Shown: positions 10,394-20,254 of the stretch, in pieces
How the letters are laid out: each line of letters begins with the position of its first letter
Numbering within the stretch: the stretch's first letter is position 1
Assembly (NCBI GenBank): GCA_024398125.1
Contig: JAKSJO010000009.1
Location: 1-64,000, forward strand
Reading direction: 5' to 3'
Source: Bacteroidales bacterium
Lineage (GTDB): Bacteria > Bacteroidota > Bacteroidia > Bacteroidales > UBA932
Length of the DNA stretch: 64,000 nucleotides
Notes under the pieces: generated by a model
Seen by the model: the letters and a program-made list of their open reading frames with translations, nothing else
Databases searched by the model: none
What the model was told of the DNA's origin: nothing
Translations under genes and position numbers: made by a program

Positions 10394-12571
10394 TTATGAT
10401 ATCTTGCTGTAGTCTCTGATGTTGTATTTGTCCTTCCGCAGCTCACGAAGCAGCATGGCGTTGTCTGCTGATTCAAGGGTCGGGTCTTTCTCAAGGATAC
10501 TCTCGGCGTATTGACGGGCCTGGGACAGCAGAATTCCATCTTTCGCAAGGGATGCGATGTTCAGGCTTATCGGCATGCCGCTCTGCTGTGTTCCTTCCAG
10601 ATCTCCCGGACCGCGCATCTTCATATCCTCTTCGGCGATCTCGAATCCGTTTTCGGTCGCGCACATGAGATCAAGTCTTTTCTGGGACTCCTTGCTGATC
10701 TTGTTGTCCTTTACAAGAATGCAAAAAGCCTCATCCGCGCCTCGTCCTACGCGACCGCGCAGCTGATGAAGCTGTGACAGACCGAATCGCTGTGCGCTTT
10801 CAATGACCATCACGGAGGCATTTGGAACGTCCACACCTACCTCGATGACTGTTGTCGAGACCAATATGTGGGCACGCCCGGCAGCAAATGCGTCCATGTT
10901 GAAGTTCTTCTCATCATTGGTCTGCTGTCCATGCACTATCGCAACCTTGTAGTCAGGCAGCGGGAATCTACTTACGATGTCCTCGTATCCCTGCTCCAGA
11001 CTCTCGAGTTCCAGCTTGTCGCTTTCGAAGATGAGTGGGAATACAATGAATGCCTGACGGCCGAGTGCGATCTGGTCCTTCACGAAACGGTACATGGCGT
11101 TTTTCTTCCCCTGACCGATCTGAAGGGTCTGGACCGGCTTGCGGCCTGGAGGCAGCTCGTCTATGACAGACACGTCAAGGTCTCCGTACAGCGTCATTGC
11201 AAGCGTACGCGGAATAGGAGTGGCGGTCATGACCAGTACGTGAGGAGGAATGCCACAGCTGGTCTTGCTCCATAGCTTTGCCCTCTGGTCGACTCCGAAG
11301 CGATGCTGCTCGTCAATGACGGCAAGGCCAAGGTTTCTGAAGACGACACTGTCCTCTATGAGAGTATGCGTGCCTATGATTATGCCGATGCTGCCGTCCA
11401 GCAGCCCGGCGTGTATTTCCCTTCTCGCGGCGGCTCCGGTGCTTCCTGTCAGGAGAGCGCATCGGACATTTGTATCCTTGAGGTATTTGCAGACATTTTT
11501 GTAATGCTGCTGCGCCAGGACCTCGGTGGGAGCCATTATACAGCTCTGATAACCGTTCCCGGCCGCTATGAGACAGCTGAGTACCGCAACCATGGTCTTG
11601 CCGGATCCGACGTCGCCCTGGAGAAGTCTGTTCATCTGGCGGCCGCTCATCATGTCAGCCCTTATCTCGTGGACCACACGCTTCTGGGCACCGGTAAGGT
11701 CGAATGGAAGGCCGCGGTAGCAGGCGTTGAATGCTTCGCCTACCCTTGGCATCGCTATTCCGTTTTCGGCACGGCTGCGAACGTATTTCTGTTTCAGAAG
11801 AGACAGCTGGAGGAGAAACAGTTCCTCGAACTTCAGTCGCCGGCTTGCCTTTTCAAGCGCTTCGGGGCTTTCCGGGAAGTGTATGTTCCTTATTGACCAG
11901 GCGAGATTCGGCAGGTTGTTGTCGCGAAGGACGTAGTCGGGGAGAGTCTCGCGCATCTCGGGAAGCCCCATGTTGAGGGCGGCAGCCATTATCTTTGTCA
12001 TGGCCTTGCCGGTTATTCCGCTGTCCTTAAGCTTCTCAGTGCTGTTATAAACGCCTGTCATGCCTGCCCCTGCAGTCAGACTTCCTGCCTGCGGCGGATC
12101 GTCAACCTCGGGATGGACCATGTTGAGGCTGCCGTTATATGCCTGTGGCTTTCCGAAGAACAGGAACATCCTGCCTGGACGCAGTCTCTCATAATTCCAC
12201 TTGATTCCTTTGAAGAATACCATCTCCATGCAGCCTGTCGCATCGGCGATGATTACGGACAATCTCTTCACTGCATTCATGCGGAGTTCGGCGGAAGCTT
12301 TTTGGATGACTCCCTGGGCATTTTCCTTCAGGAATACCGAGCCTTTAGGTCCATACAGCGTGACTTCTGTGATCCGACCGATGACCTGGACGTATGCCAT
12401 GGATGAAGTGACCTGGGCGATAGGGAATACAGTGCTTCTGTCGATGTATCTGAATGGGTAGAACTGAAGCAGCTGCCCAACAGTCGATATCCCCAGCTCA
12501 CGCTCAAGCAGTCCGGCCCTCTTGGGCCCGACTCCGCTGATGAACTGGATGCTGCTGTCCAATGCTCCCAT
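10394..12571 (-). CDS. recG: ATP-dependent DNA helicase RecG
   Basis: 725 residues. An N-terminal wedge (OB) domain (about 60-160, with VIGRITEVTLYGPKG) precedes superfamily 2 helicase motifs: Walker A GDVGSGKT near 318-325, motif II DEQH near 418-421, TATPIPRTLAMT, and motif VI QLRGRVGRG. The C-terminal GDLEGTQQSG segment is the RecG-specific region. RecG remodels stalled forks and Holliday junctions. A minus-strand -7-like box TATCTTTG (forward CAAAGATA, 12594-12601) lies just upstream; the pepC promoter on the other strand is within 25 bases of it, so the two genes start back to back. Confidence 0.96.
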   Translation of the reverse strand: MGALDSSIQFISGVGPKRAGLLERELGISTVGQLLQFYPFRYIDRSTVFPIAQVTSSMAYVQVIGRITEVTLYGPKGSVFLKENAQGVIQKASAELRMNAVKRLSVIIADATGCMEMVFFKGIKWNYERLRPGRMFLFFGKPQAYNGSLNMVHPEVDDPPQAGSLTAGAGMTGVYNSTEKLKDSGITGKAMTKIMAAALNMGLPEMRETLPDYVLRDNNLPNLAWSIRNIHFPESPEALEKASRRLKFEELFLLQLSLLKQKYVRSRAENGIAMPRVGEAFNACYRGLPFDLTGAQKRVVHEIRADMMSGRQMNRLLQGDVGSGKTMVAVLSCLIAAGNGYQSCIMAPTEVLAQQHYKNVCKYLKDTNVRCALLTGSTGAAARREIHAGLLDGSIGIIIGTHTLIEDSVVFRNLGLAVIDEQHRFGVDQRAKLWSKTSCGIPPHVLVMTATPIPRTLAMTLYGDLDVSVIDELPPGRKPVQTLQIGQGKKNAMYRFVKDQIALGRQAFIVFPLIFESDKLELESLEQGYEDIVSRFPLPDYKVAIVHGQQTNDEKNFNMDAFAAGRAHILVSTTVIEVGVDVPNASVMVIESAQRFGLSQLHQLRGRVGRGADEAFCILVKDNKISKESQKRLDLMCATENGFEIAEEDMKMRGPGDLEGTQQSGMPISLNIASLAKDGILLSQARQYAESILEKDPTLESADNAMLLRELRKDKYNIRDYSKIS

Positions 12572-12641
12572 AGCTTCTCCGGATACTTATACGCAAAGAT
12601 ACTCTATCTTTTGCTATATTTGTGGAAAACCATAATACTGA

Positions 12642-14015
12642 ATGAAAAAGTATCTCCTTATTCCGTCTCTGCTTGTCAGCATTGCCGCCGGCGCGCAGAC
12701 CATAGGCAAGGCTGAACTTGCCGATATCCAGGGTAGTTTCGTAAAGGATGATGCCACAGCGGCCATCCAGAACATGCTCACCGCAGACAAGAACATCAAG
12801 ACCAAGGTCTACAGCTATGAGAAGAAGAGCTCGATAGACCATTTCTTCAAATACAGGACAAATGTGAGTGGCATCACTGACCAGCAGAGTTCCGGACGTT
12901 GCTGGCTCTTCACTTCCATGAATCATCTCCGTCCTCTTGTTATGGAGAAGTATCATATCGCATCCTTTGACTTCTCTCACAACTACTGTTCATTCTACGA
13001 TCTTCTCGAGAAGAGCAATCTTTTCCTTGAGAATGTCATAGCCACAGCGGACCGTGATTTCGACGACCGTGAGGTCGTGACATTCTTCCAGTCTCCTATC
13101 GACGACGGCGGCGTATGGAACCTGTTCTACAATGTCGCCGAGAAGTACGGTGTCGTGCCTGCAGAAGTATTCCCGGAGACCGAGCATTCGAACAATACAT
13201 CCCAGATGGTCGGCATTCTGAAGGAGAGGCTCCGCACAGGCGGATATGCTCTTCGCGAGGCTGCGGCAAAGGGAGCGAAGCCAAAGGCTCTCCGCGCCCA
13301 GAAGATCGAGATCATGAAGGATGTGTACCGCGTCCTTGCCCTCTGTCTCGGAGAGCCGCCTACCGAGTTCACCTGGAAATACAAGGATAAGTCAGGCGAG
13401 GTGAAGACCCTCACCACCACTCCTATGGAGTTCTACAAGGGAATCATCCCTACGCCATATGATCCGCAGACATATGTGATGATCATGAATGATCCTACCC
13501 GCGAGTACTACAAGGTATATGACATCAAAAACTACACGAATACAATAGAAGGACTTGACTGGGTTTACCTTAACCTTCCAAATGAGGACATCAAGGCTGC
13601 TGCGCTCAAGTCGATCAAGGACAATGAGCCTATGTATGCCTCGTGTGACGTCGGCAAGCAGAGCAATACCACGGACGGTATCCTTGACGTTAACCTGTAT
13701 GACTACCAGAAACTGTTCGGCATCGATCTCTCGATGGACAAGAAGGCCCGCATCCTGACCCGTCAGAGCGGTTCATCTCATGCCATGCTTCTCGTTGCCT
13801 GCGACACGGATGACAACGACACCCCTGTCAAGTGGCAGTTCGAGAACAGCTGGGGACCTTCATCAGGAAACCACGGCTACCTGACTTTCACGGACGACTG
13901 GTTCAGCGAGTATATGTTCCGCCTTGTCATCAACAGGAAGTATCTTGACAGCAAGGCAATCGATGCGCTTAAGACCAAGCCGGTACAGCTTCCTGTCTGG
14001 GATTACATGTTCTAG
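12642..14015 (+). CDS. Secreted C1B cysteine aminopeptidase (PepC/bleomycin hydrolase family)
   Basis: 457 residues with a Sec signal peptide (MKKYLLIPSLLVSIAAGAQ), unlike the cytosolic family members of lactic acid bacteria and eukaryotes. Catalytic triad visible: Cys87 in SGRCWLFTSM, His near 380 in GSSHAMLL and Asn in FENSWGPSSG near 402. Length is normal for the family. It should trim N-terminal residues from peptides in the periplasm or outside. The -7 box TATATTTG (12615-12622) is about 20 bases upstream of the start. The gene converges on recQ and the two overlap by 4 bases at their 3-prime ends. Confidence 0.9.
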   Translation: MKKYLLIPSLLVSIAAGAQTIGKAELADIQGSFVKDDATAAIQNMLTADKNIKTKVYSYEKKSSIDHFFKYRTNVSGITDQQSSGRCWLFTSMNHLRPLVMEKYHIASFDFSHNYCSFYDLLEKSNLFLENVIATADRDFDDREVVTFFQSPIDDGGVWNLFYNVAEKYGVVPAEVFPETEHSNNTSQMVGILKERLRTGGYALREAAAKGAKPKALRAQKIEIMKDVYRVLALCLGEPPTEFTWKYKDKSGEVKTLTTTPMEFYKGIIPTPYDPQTYVMIMNDPTREYYKVYDIKNYTNTIEGLDWVYLNLPNEDIKAAALKSIKDNEPMYASCDVGKQSNTTDGILDVNLYDYQKLFGIDLSMDKKARILTRQSGSSHAMLLVACDTDDNDTPVKWQFENSWGPSSGNHGYLTFTDDWFSEYMFRLVINRKYLDSKAIDALKTKPVQLPVWDYMF

Positions 14016-15898
14016 TCTATACGATACATCGGAATTTCTCCCCCGTCTATCAGCTCTCTCAGGATGGCAAGGTAGTCGGGGGATAGTCTTGTCCTGTCGG
14101 CGGCGTAGGCACCGTTTATATCGTCAAGGGTGTATCCTCCGTCCTTGCCTGCGATGGAGATCAGCCATCTTCGGGTGCGGTCGGCTAGAGATGCACGTCC
14201 CCGGCACAGGTCACATGAACCGCATGGCTTTGTCTCTTCCTGGCCGAAGTAATGCATGAGGAATTCTGCCCGGCAGCCCTGATCTGCGGAAGCGTACTCG
14301 AGCATGGCCATGGCCCTGTCGTGGCAGTTCTGTTTGAGGAGACTGTAGCGCTCCGGTTCAAGGTTGACGTTGCCGGGAACAAGTCTGTTGTGGTTGATTG
14401 TGATCACTGACGACTGGTCGCCCGGGATGTACTTGATCACGTGCTCCAGGGATAGCCTGTAGAGAAGCTCACGAAGCTGTGGGATGGATGTTCCAAGATC
14501 GCTTGCGAGTGCGTCCTCGTCTACGGGGACGGGGAAGGAGAATATGCCCACATAGCGACGCATGAGGCGGTCCAGCAGCAGCGGCATCCGCTTGTCGGGA
14601 AGGTCGACGTCATACAGAGTCGTCCGGTCCACGGCAATCTTTACCCTGGTGTTGATTTCTACGTCTTCGCTGTAGCTCAGATGGGAGGTCATCTCGAGGT
14701 AATGGATGGCGTAATGTGCCGTAGCCCTGTTGATCTTGTAGTGGGCTGCGAAATCTTCGAGCCGGAACTTAAGTGTTGCGCCTTCTCCTGTCTCGTAAGG
14801 CAGGTTGCTGTAGATATGTATTTTCTGGTATATGTCCGCTATCGTCTCCAGGGGAGGGAAGGCAACGTCTTCTATCTGGCGCATGCGCCTTATGTCGTTG
14901 TCGTTCCAGAGCAGAACCGCATAGGAATGCTTTCCGTCTCGTCCTGCACGGCCGGCCTCCTGGAAATATGATTCAGGGCCATCCGGGAGATCCATGTGCA
15001 CGACGAATCGGACGTCCGGCTTGTCGATGCCCATTCCGAAGGCATTCGTGCATACCATGATGCGGACTTCGCCGCTTTTCCATCTGGCCTGCCGTTCGCT
15101 TCTGGCGTGCTGGCTCAGTCCGGCGTGGTAGAAGGATGCATTCTGGCCGTTGGCTGTAAGGAAACCTGCCAGTTCCTCGCACTTCTTCCTGCTTCGCATA
15201 TAGACGATCCCGGTTCCGGGAACGCCGCGGCATACATCCAGAAGCTGACCCTGCTTGTCGTTCGTGCGGCGAACGACATAGCTGAGGTTGTCGCGCTCGA
15301 AACTGCCCTTGAGAAGGACTCCGTTTCCGCCGAAGGAAAGCCTTTCCATGATGTCCATCGCCACTTTCGGGGTGGCGGTGGCGGTGAGGGCGATGACGGG
15401 GGCGTCGACCAGTTTCCTGAGCTTTCCGATCTGGAGATAGTCGGGGCGGAAGTCGTATCCCCATTGAGAGATGCAGTGCGCTTCGTCGACGACTATGTAG
15501 CTGACGTTGAGGACGCCCAGATAAGACTGGAAAAGAGACGTCCTGAGCCGTTCAGGAGAGATGTAGAGGAACTTGTAATCACCGTAGGCGGCATTGTTCA
15601 AAGCCAGATCCACTTCGTGCCTGTTCATGCCGGCATGAATCGCCAAAGCTCTTATTCCCCTGTCGCGCAGGTTCTGGACCTGGTCCTTCATGAGAGCGAT
15701 CAAAGGTGTGACTACCAATGCGATGCCCTCATTCATCATGGCGGGAACCTGGAAACAGATGGACTTTCCTCCGCCGGTAGGCAGTATTGCAAGGACATCT
15801 TTCCCTTCCAGTGCCGCGGCAATGATTTCCTCCTGTTTCGGTCTGAAGCTGTCATAGCCCCAGTACTCTTTAAGGATATCGTTGGCGGTCACTGTCAT
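14012..15898 (-). CDS. recQ: ATP-dependent DNA helicase RecQ
   Basis: 628 residues. Seen: Walker A LPTGGGKS near 40-47, motif II DEAHCISQWGYDFRPDY near 138-154, motif VI QEAGRAGRDG, and the RecQ zinc-binding cluster with Cys residues in ADQGCRAEF and PCGSCDLC near 535-565. A short winged-helix-like tail follows; no HRDC domain is evident, and the protein is shorter than the roughly 700-residue RecQ copies of many Bacteroidales. It unwinds DNA 3-prime to 5-prime in recombinational repair. The 3-prime end overlaps the convergent pepC gene by 4 bases. Confidence 0.95.
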   Translation of the reverse strand: MTVTANDILKEYWGYDSFRPKQEEIIAAALEGKDVLAILPTGGGKSICFQVPAMMNEGIALVVTPLIALMKDQVQNLRDRGIRALAIHAGMNRHEVDLALNNAAYGDYKFLYISPERLRTSLFQSYLGVLNVSYIVVDEAHCISQWGYDFRPDYLQIGKLRKLVDAPVIALTATATPKVAMDIMERLSFGGNGVLLKGSFERDNLSYVVRRTNDKQGQLLDVCRGVPGTGIVYMRSRKKCEELAGFLTANGQNASFYHAGLSQHARSERQARWKSGEVRIMVCTNAFGMGIDKPDVRFVVHMDLPDGPESYFQEAGRAGRDGKHSYAVLLWNDNDIRRMRQIEDVAFPPLETIADIYQKIHIYSNLPYETGEGATLKFRLEDFAAHYKINRATAHYAIHYLEMTSHLSYSEDVEINTRVKIAVDRTTLYDVDLPDKRMPLLLDRLMRRYVGIFSFPVPVDEDALASDLGTSIPQLRELLYRLSLEHVIKYIPGDQSSVITINHNRLVPGNVNLEPERYSLLKQNCHDRAMAMLEYASADQGCRAEFLMHYFGQEETKPCGSCDLCRGRASLADRTRRWLISIAGKDGGYTLDDINGAYAADRTRLSPDYLAILRELIDGGEIPMYRID

Positions 15899-15945
15899 CT
15901 CTTCTTTATATCACATCACTTTAATACAAAAGTAAGTAATAATCT

Positions 15946-15976
15946 TTTGAAAAGTGGGGGATTTTGAGTAAATTTG
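15946..15976 (+). promoter_or_regulatory. Bacteroides-type promoter of pckA
   Basis: TTTG (15946-15949), 19 bases, TAAATTTG (15969-15976): an exact fit to the Bacteroides -33/-7 consensus. The predicted transcript starts near 15983, giving a leader of about 64 bases before the pckA ATG. Confidence 0.85.
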
Positions 15977-16046
15977 CAGAGATTTGGTGGACAAGGGTTC
16001 GCTGGATATTTTAAAGATTTTTACAAACACTTAATATTATTTCGAA

Positions 16047-17660
16047 ATGGACATCAAGAACCTTGAGAAGTACGGTATTACCGGAACTACCGAGATTATT
16101 TACAACCCATCTTACGAAGTACTCTTCGCAGAGGAGACCAAGGCTGGTCTCGAGGGCTTCGACAAGGGTGTTAACACCGAGCTCGATGCTGTCAACGTAA
16201 TGACTGGTATCTATACCGGCCGTTCGCCTAAGGACAAGTACATCGTAATGGATGCCAACTCTAAGGACACCGTATGGTGGACAACTCCTGAGTACAAGAA
16301 CGACAACCACCCAATGTCAGAGGACGTATGGGCTACCGTAAAGGACATCGCAGTAAAGGAGCTTTGCAACAAGAAGCTCTATGTTGTTGACGCATTCTGC
16401 GGTGCCAATGCAGACACCCGCATGGCAGTACGCTTCATCATGGAGGTTGCATGGCAGGCTCACTTCGTAAAGAACATGTTCATCCAGCCAACAGCTGAGG
16501 AACTCGCAAACTTCGAGCCTAACTTCGTTATCTATAACGCTTCTAAGGCAAAGGTTGCCAACTATGCTGAGCTTGGCCTCAACTCTGAGACCTGTGTTGC
16601 ATTCAACGTTACCAGCCGCGAGCAGGTAATCGTTAACACCTGGTACGGTGGTGAGATGAAGAAGGGTATGTTCTCAATGATGAACTACTACCTTCCACTC
16701 CAGGGCATCGCTTCAATGCACTGCTCTGCAAACTGCGACATGAACGGTGAGAACACCGCTATCTTCTTCGGTCTTTCAGGAACCGGCAAGACCACCCTTT
16801 CTACCGACCCTAAGCGTCGCCTCATCGGTGATGACGAGCACGGTTGGGATGACAACGGCGTATTCAACTTCGAGGGTGGCTGCTACGCAAAGGTTATCGG
16901 CCTCTCTAAGGAGCACGAGCCAGATATCTACGGCGCTATCAAGAGAAACGCTCTCCTCGAGAACGTAACTGTCGCTGCTGACGGCAAGATCGACTTCAAC
17001 GACAAGTCAGTTACCGAGAACACCCGCGTTTCTTACCCTATCGACCACATCAACAACATCGCAGCTGAGGTCAACAAGGTTTCTGCAGGCCCTGCAGCAA
17101 AGAATGTCATCTTCCTTTCAGCAGATGCATTCGGTGTTCTTCCTCCAGTATCTATCCTTACTCCTGAGCAGACTCAGTACTACTTCCTCAGCGGTTTCAC
17201 CGCTAAGCTTGCAGGTACCGAGCGTGGTATCACCGAGCCTACTCCTACCTTCTCAGCTTGCTTCGGCCAGGCATTCCTCGAGCTTCACCCAACCAAGTAC
17301 GCTCAGGAGCTTGTTAAGAAGATGAACGCTAACGGTGCAAAGGCATATCTCGTCAACACCGGTTGGAACGGAACAGGCAAGCGTATCAGCATTCCTGATA
17401 CCCGCGGTATCATCGACGCTATCCTCGATGGCTCTATCTTGAGCGCTCCTACCAAGAAGATCCCTTATTTCGACTTTGAGGTTCCTACTCAGCTCAATGG
17501 CGTTGCTTGGGGTATTCTTGATCCACGCGATACCTATCAGGATCGCAACAAGTGGGAGGAGAAGGCAAAGGATCTCGCAGCTCGTTTCATCAAGAACTTC
17601 GCGAAGTACACCACCAACGAGGCTGGTAAGGCTCTCGTAGCAGCTGGTCCTCAGCTCTAA
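16047..17660 (+). CDS. pckA: ATP-dependent phosphoenolpyruvate carboxykinase
   Basis: 537 residues, the standard length. The enzyme interconverts oxaloacetate + ATP and PEP + CO2 + ADP; in Bacteroidales it usually runs toward oxaloacetate, fixing CO2 at the start of the succinate branch. Seen: the PCK-specific P-loop [11 protein letters not shown] near 243-253, [11 protein letters not shown] near 52-62, and the metal-binding [11 protein letters not shown] segment. Codon use is extremely biased, it has an ideal promoter and a strong terminator, and it is a single-gene unit, all consistent with very high expression. Confidence 0.97.
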   Translation: MDIKNLEKYGITGTTEIIYNPSYEVLFAEETKAGLEGFDKGVNTELDAVNVMTGIYTGRSPKDKYIVMDANSKDTVWWTTPEYKNDNHPMSEDVWATVKDIAVKELCNKKLYVVDAFCGANADTRMAVRFIMEVAWQAHFVKNMFIQPTAEELANFEPNFVIYNASKAKVANYAELGLNSETCVAFNVTSREQVIVNTWYGGEMKKGMFSMMNYYLPLQGIASMHCSANCDMNGENTAIFFGLSGTGKTTLSTDPKRRLIGDDEHGWDDNGVFNFEGGCYAKVIGLSKEHEPDIYGAIKRNALLENVTVAADGKIDFNDKSVTENTRVSYPIDHINNIAAEVNKVSAGPAAKNVIFLSADAFGVLPPVSILTPEQTQYYFLSGFTAKLAGTERGITEPTPTFSACFGQAFLELHPTKYAQELVKKMNANGAKAYLVNTGWNGTGKRISIPDTRGIIDAILDGSILSAPTKKIPYFDFEVPTQLNGVAWGILDPRDTYQDRNKWEEKAKDLAARFIKNFAKYTTNEAGKALVAAGPQL

Positions 17661-17682
17661 TCGATACTTCGATAATAATAAG

Positions 17683-17714
17683 GAAGGTGACCCGATCGGG
17701 CCACCTTCTTTTTT
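17683..17714 (+). terminator. Intrinsic terminator after pckA
   Basis: GAAGGTG (17683-17689) pairs with CACCTTC (17702-17708), with an inner CCGATCGG palindrome and a run of six T. It separates pckA from the convergent MBL hydrolase gene. Confidence 0.8.
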
Positions 17715-17752
17715 GTATATGCATGGTCTCGTCCGAGGCCGGCATTCCTGGA

Positions 17753-18607
17753 CTATATCTCCAGTCCGTCGTAAGCGATGTGAACTCCCGCTGGAAGCTC
17801 GGCTTCAAGCTCGCTGTGACATGGGAGCAGATGGGATAGATGGGTGATATACGAATCCTTGGCACCGACACGCTCGAAGAAAGCCAAAGCCTCATCCAAT
17901 GAGAAATGTGAGTGGTGCGGAGTCCTCTTTACACAGTTTATCGTGACTGCGCGCAGCCCTTTCAGCTTTTCAAACTCTTCATCCTCGATAAGGTTCATGT
18001 CGGTAAGGTAGGCTATGTCACCGAAACGATAGCCCATCACAGAGAGCTTCTTCACCTTGTGATGCCAGCCCTGGATAGGAATCACCTCTACTGATTTAAC
18101 CTCTACGTTTTCCTTTTTTTCATGACGGTATCCGAATCCGCTTTCCCAGACCAGAGTCTCCTCATTGTCGTTTGAGAATACCGTGAAAGGCTTGTTTTCA
18201 ATGGTGTGGACATGCCATTCAGGCGCTCCCGGATACTTCTGTTCCGCAAAGGCATAGGAATACTCCTGCTTAAGCTGCTCGCGGACATGAGGTTCACAAT
18301 AGATGTTTATTGCCTTTCTCTCGAGAAGATTGAAGGAACGGACATCGTCGAGACCTCCAGTATGGTCCTTGTGGTTGTGGGTGAGAAGGATTGCATCCAG
18401 ATGACGGACATTCTCGCGCAGCATCTGGTAACGGAAATCCGGACCGCAGTCAACGAGTATGGTTACCCCGTCATACTCTACAAGTGCAGATGCCCTAAGC
18501 CTGTTGTCCTTAGGGTCCTTTGACTGGCAGACAGGGCAGTCGCAGCCTATCATTGGAATTCCCTGGGATGTTCCTGTTCCAAGGAACTTAAGTCTTATAT
18601 TGCTCAT
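17753..18607 (-). CDS. MBL-fold metal-dependent hydrolase, PhnP-like
   Basis: 284 residues, no signal peptide. Metallo-beta-lactamase fold with metal ligands His77, His79, Asp81, His82 (HNHKDH), later DMNLIED and HTPHHSH-type elements (RTPHHSHFSLDEA). The N-terminal FLGTGTSQGIPMIGCDCPVC with three cysteines resembles PhnP and related phosphodiesterases. The substrate is not certain: a cyclic phosphate or nucleic-acid-derived ester is likely. It overlaps mtaB by ATGA, so translation is coupled; it is the last gene of the tamB-folB-mtaB run. Confidence 0.8.
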   Translation of the reverse strand: MSNIRLKFLGTGTSQGIPMIGCDCPVCQSKDPKDNRLRASALVEYDGVTILVDCGPDFRYQMLRENVRHLDAILLTHNHKDHTGGLDDVRSFNLLERKAINIYCEPHVREQLKQEYSYAFAEQKYPGAPEWHVHTIENKPFTVFSNDNEETLVWESGFGYRHEKKENVEVKSVEVIPIQGWHHKVKKLSVMGYRFGDIAYLTDMNLIEDEEFEKLKGLRAVTINCVKRTPHHSHFSLDEALAFFERVGAKDSYITHLSHLLPCHSELEAELPAGVHIAYDGLEI

Positions 18608-19899
18608 ATGGTAACCTCCGTGATCTTGCCGACCAGGTTCGAGTCGTATGGACGGCTGACCCTGATATAGTTTCTGGTGAATCCTGACATTGTTCCGTCT
18701 TTCTCTCGAGACTCGAACAGTACCTCTTCCTTCATCCCCTTATGACTGGCGACAAAATCCTCGTGAAGCTGGGCGCATAGTGCCTCAAGTCTCTCTACAC
18801 GTTCTTTCTTGATCTCTTCGGGAACCTGATCCTTCATTGCCGCGGCCTTGGTGCCTGGTCTGCGGGAATAAGGGAATATATGGATGAATGCAGGCTTGAG
18901 CCTGCTGATGAAATTGTATGTTTCCATGAACAGTTCCTCAGTCTCACCAGGAAGCCCGACCATGGTATCGATGCCGAAGAAGACCTTCGGACCACCTTCC
19001 TTTTCCATCCTTGAGCGGATATACTCTATGCGGTCCAGGAAGAAAGCAGTGTCATAATGCCTTCCCATGCTCTCCAGAATTCTGTCACATCCGCTCTGGA
19101 GCGGAATATGGAAGTGGGGGAGTATCTTTGTGCCTGATGCAATCCAATCTACAATCTCCTTTGTGATGAGGTTCGGCTCTATCGAGGATATCCTGTATCT
19201 TTCTATGCCCTCTACGTCATTGAGCGCCTTGAGAAGGTCCAGGAAGCTTTCTCCTGTCGTGCGTCCGAAATCACCAGTGTTGACTCCTGTAAGCACGATT
19301 TCCTTGACGCCGGCCTCCGCGAGCAGGGTGGCCTGTCTGACAGCCTCGCAAATGGGAATGTTGCGGCTTTCACCGCGGGCGTATGGGACTGTGCAGTATG
19401 CGCAGAAGTTATTGCATCCGTCCTGGACTTTGAGGAATGAACGTGTCCGTCCGCCAAGCGAATAGGCTGGAAGAATGGTTTTCGAGATGTGCTTGTATTC
19501 CTCTTCAAGATCTTCGCGCGACCAGTCCTCCCTGATCACTTCTCGGCCTGCAAGCCAGTCGGCTGTCGCCTTGACCAGATTGCTCTTCTCCTTTGCCCCG
19601 AATACCAGGGATACTCCGTCCATCTTCTCGATCTCGTCACGCTTCAGCTCAGCATAGCAGCCTGTGACGATGATTGCGGCCTCCGGGTTCAGTCTGTGGA
19701 CCTTGCCTATCAGTCCGCGAGCCTTGCGGTCGGACATCGCTGTCACCGAACAGGTGTTTATCAGATAGACGTCCGTGCCGATGGTCTGCCAAGGCACAGT
19801 TTCCATCCCGAGGGCGGTGAAGCCTCGTTCGTATGTTGAAGTCTCGGCGTAGTTGAGTTTGCAGCCGAGGGTCAGATATGCTATCTTCTTACTGTTCAT
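18604..19899 (-). CDS. mtaB: tRNA t6A37 methylthiotransferase MtaB
   Basis: 431-residue radical SAM enzyme that adds a methylthio group to t6A at position 37 of ANN-decoding tRNAs. Seen: the N-terminal 4Fe-4S cysteines Cys13, Cys50, Cys81; the radical SAM cluster Cys162, Cys166, Cys169 (GCNNFCAYC); and a C-terminal TRAM-like segment ending YDSNLVGKITEV. The LGCKLN...T-ER N-terminus and NTCSVT motif favour MtaB over MiaB or RimO. It overlaps folB by 11 bases upstream and the MBL gene by 4 downstream. tsaD, which helps make the t6A substrate, is 6 kb away on the other strand. Confidence 0.92.
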   Translation of the reverse strand: MNSKKIAYLTLGCKLNYAETSTYERGFTALGMETVPWQTIGTDVYLINTCSVTAMSDRKARGLIGKVHRLNPEAAIIVTGCYAELKRDEIEKMDGVSLVFGAKEKSNLVKATADWLAGREVIREDWSREDLEEEYKHISKTILPAYSLGGRTRSFLKVQDGCNNFCAYCTVPYARGESRNIPICEAVRQATLLAEAGVKEIVLTGVNTGDFGRTTGESFLDLLKALNDVEGIERYRISSIEPNLITKEIVDWIASGTKILPHFHIPLQSGCDRILESMGRHYDTAFFLDRIEYIRSRMEKEGGPKVFFGIDTMVGLPGETEELFMETYNFISRLKPAFIHIFPYSRRPGTKAAAMKDQVPEEIKKERVERLEALCAQLHEDFVASHKGMKEEVLFESREKDGTMSGFTRNYIRVSRPYDSNLVGKITEVTI

Positions 19900-20254
19900 A
19901 AGGCCATTCTATTGTAACGGAAGACCATGCCGCTATGCCATCGACAGGCGGTCGCTGCTTCGATACCTTGACGCTGAATATTTCCAGTTGTGGGAGGCTT
20001 TCGGCTATGCGCTTGACAATGGATCCGCAAAGATGCTCCAGAAGCTTGCGGCTGCGGCTCATCTCATCGGCGACAATGTCATAAACAGCTGCATAGTTGA
20101 CGGCATCCTTGAGGTCATCGCTTGCCGCCGCCGCCTCCATGTCATATGTGCCGGCAAAGTCAACGATGAAGAGATTCTCTACAAGCTGCTCCTGCTCAAG
20201 ACAGCCATGTCTGGCATGAAACTCCATGCCTGTCAGTTCAACCTTTCCTTTCAT
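19889..20254 (-). CDS. folB: Dihydroneopterin aldolase FolB
   Basis: 121 residues from the ATG at 20252-20254, normal for the family (an upstream in-frame ATG would overlap the preceding gene by more). The enzyme cleaves dihydroneopterin to 6-hydroxymethyl-dihydropterin in folate synthesis. Seen: ELTGMEFHARHGCLEQEQ with the conserved HGC..E, the VNYAAVYDIV segment and the terminal VSKQRPPVDGIAAWSSVTI containing the catalytic lysine. Translation is coupled on both sides: its start overlaps the methyltransferase stop and its end overlaps the mtaB start. Confidence 0.92.
   Translation of the reverse strand: MKGKVELTGMEFHARHGCLEQEQLVENLFIVDFAGTYDMEAAAASDDLKDAVNYAAVYDIVADEMSRSRKLLEHLCGSIVKRIAESLPQLEIFSVKVSKQRPPVDGIAAWSSVTIEWPYEQ

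Noticed and set aside
14996..15967. 323-residue plus-strand frame antisense to recQ
   Set aside because: A mirror of the recQ frame; no recognisable motif, and it would cross the pckA promoter.
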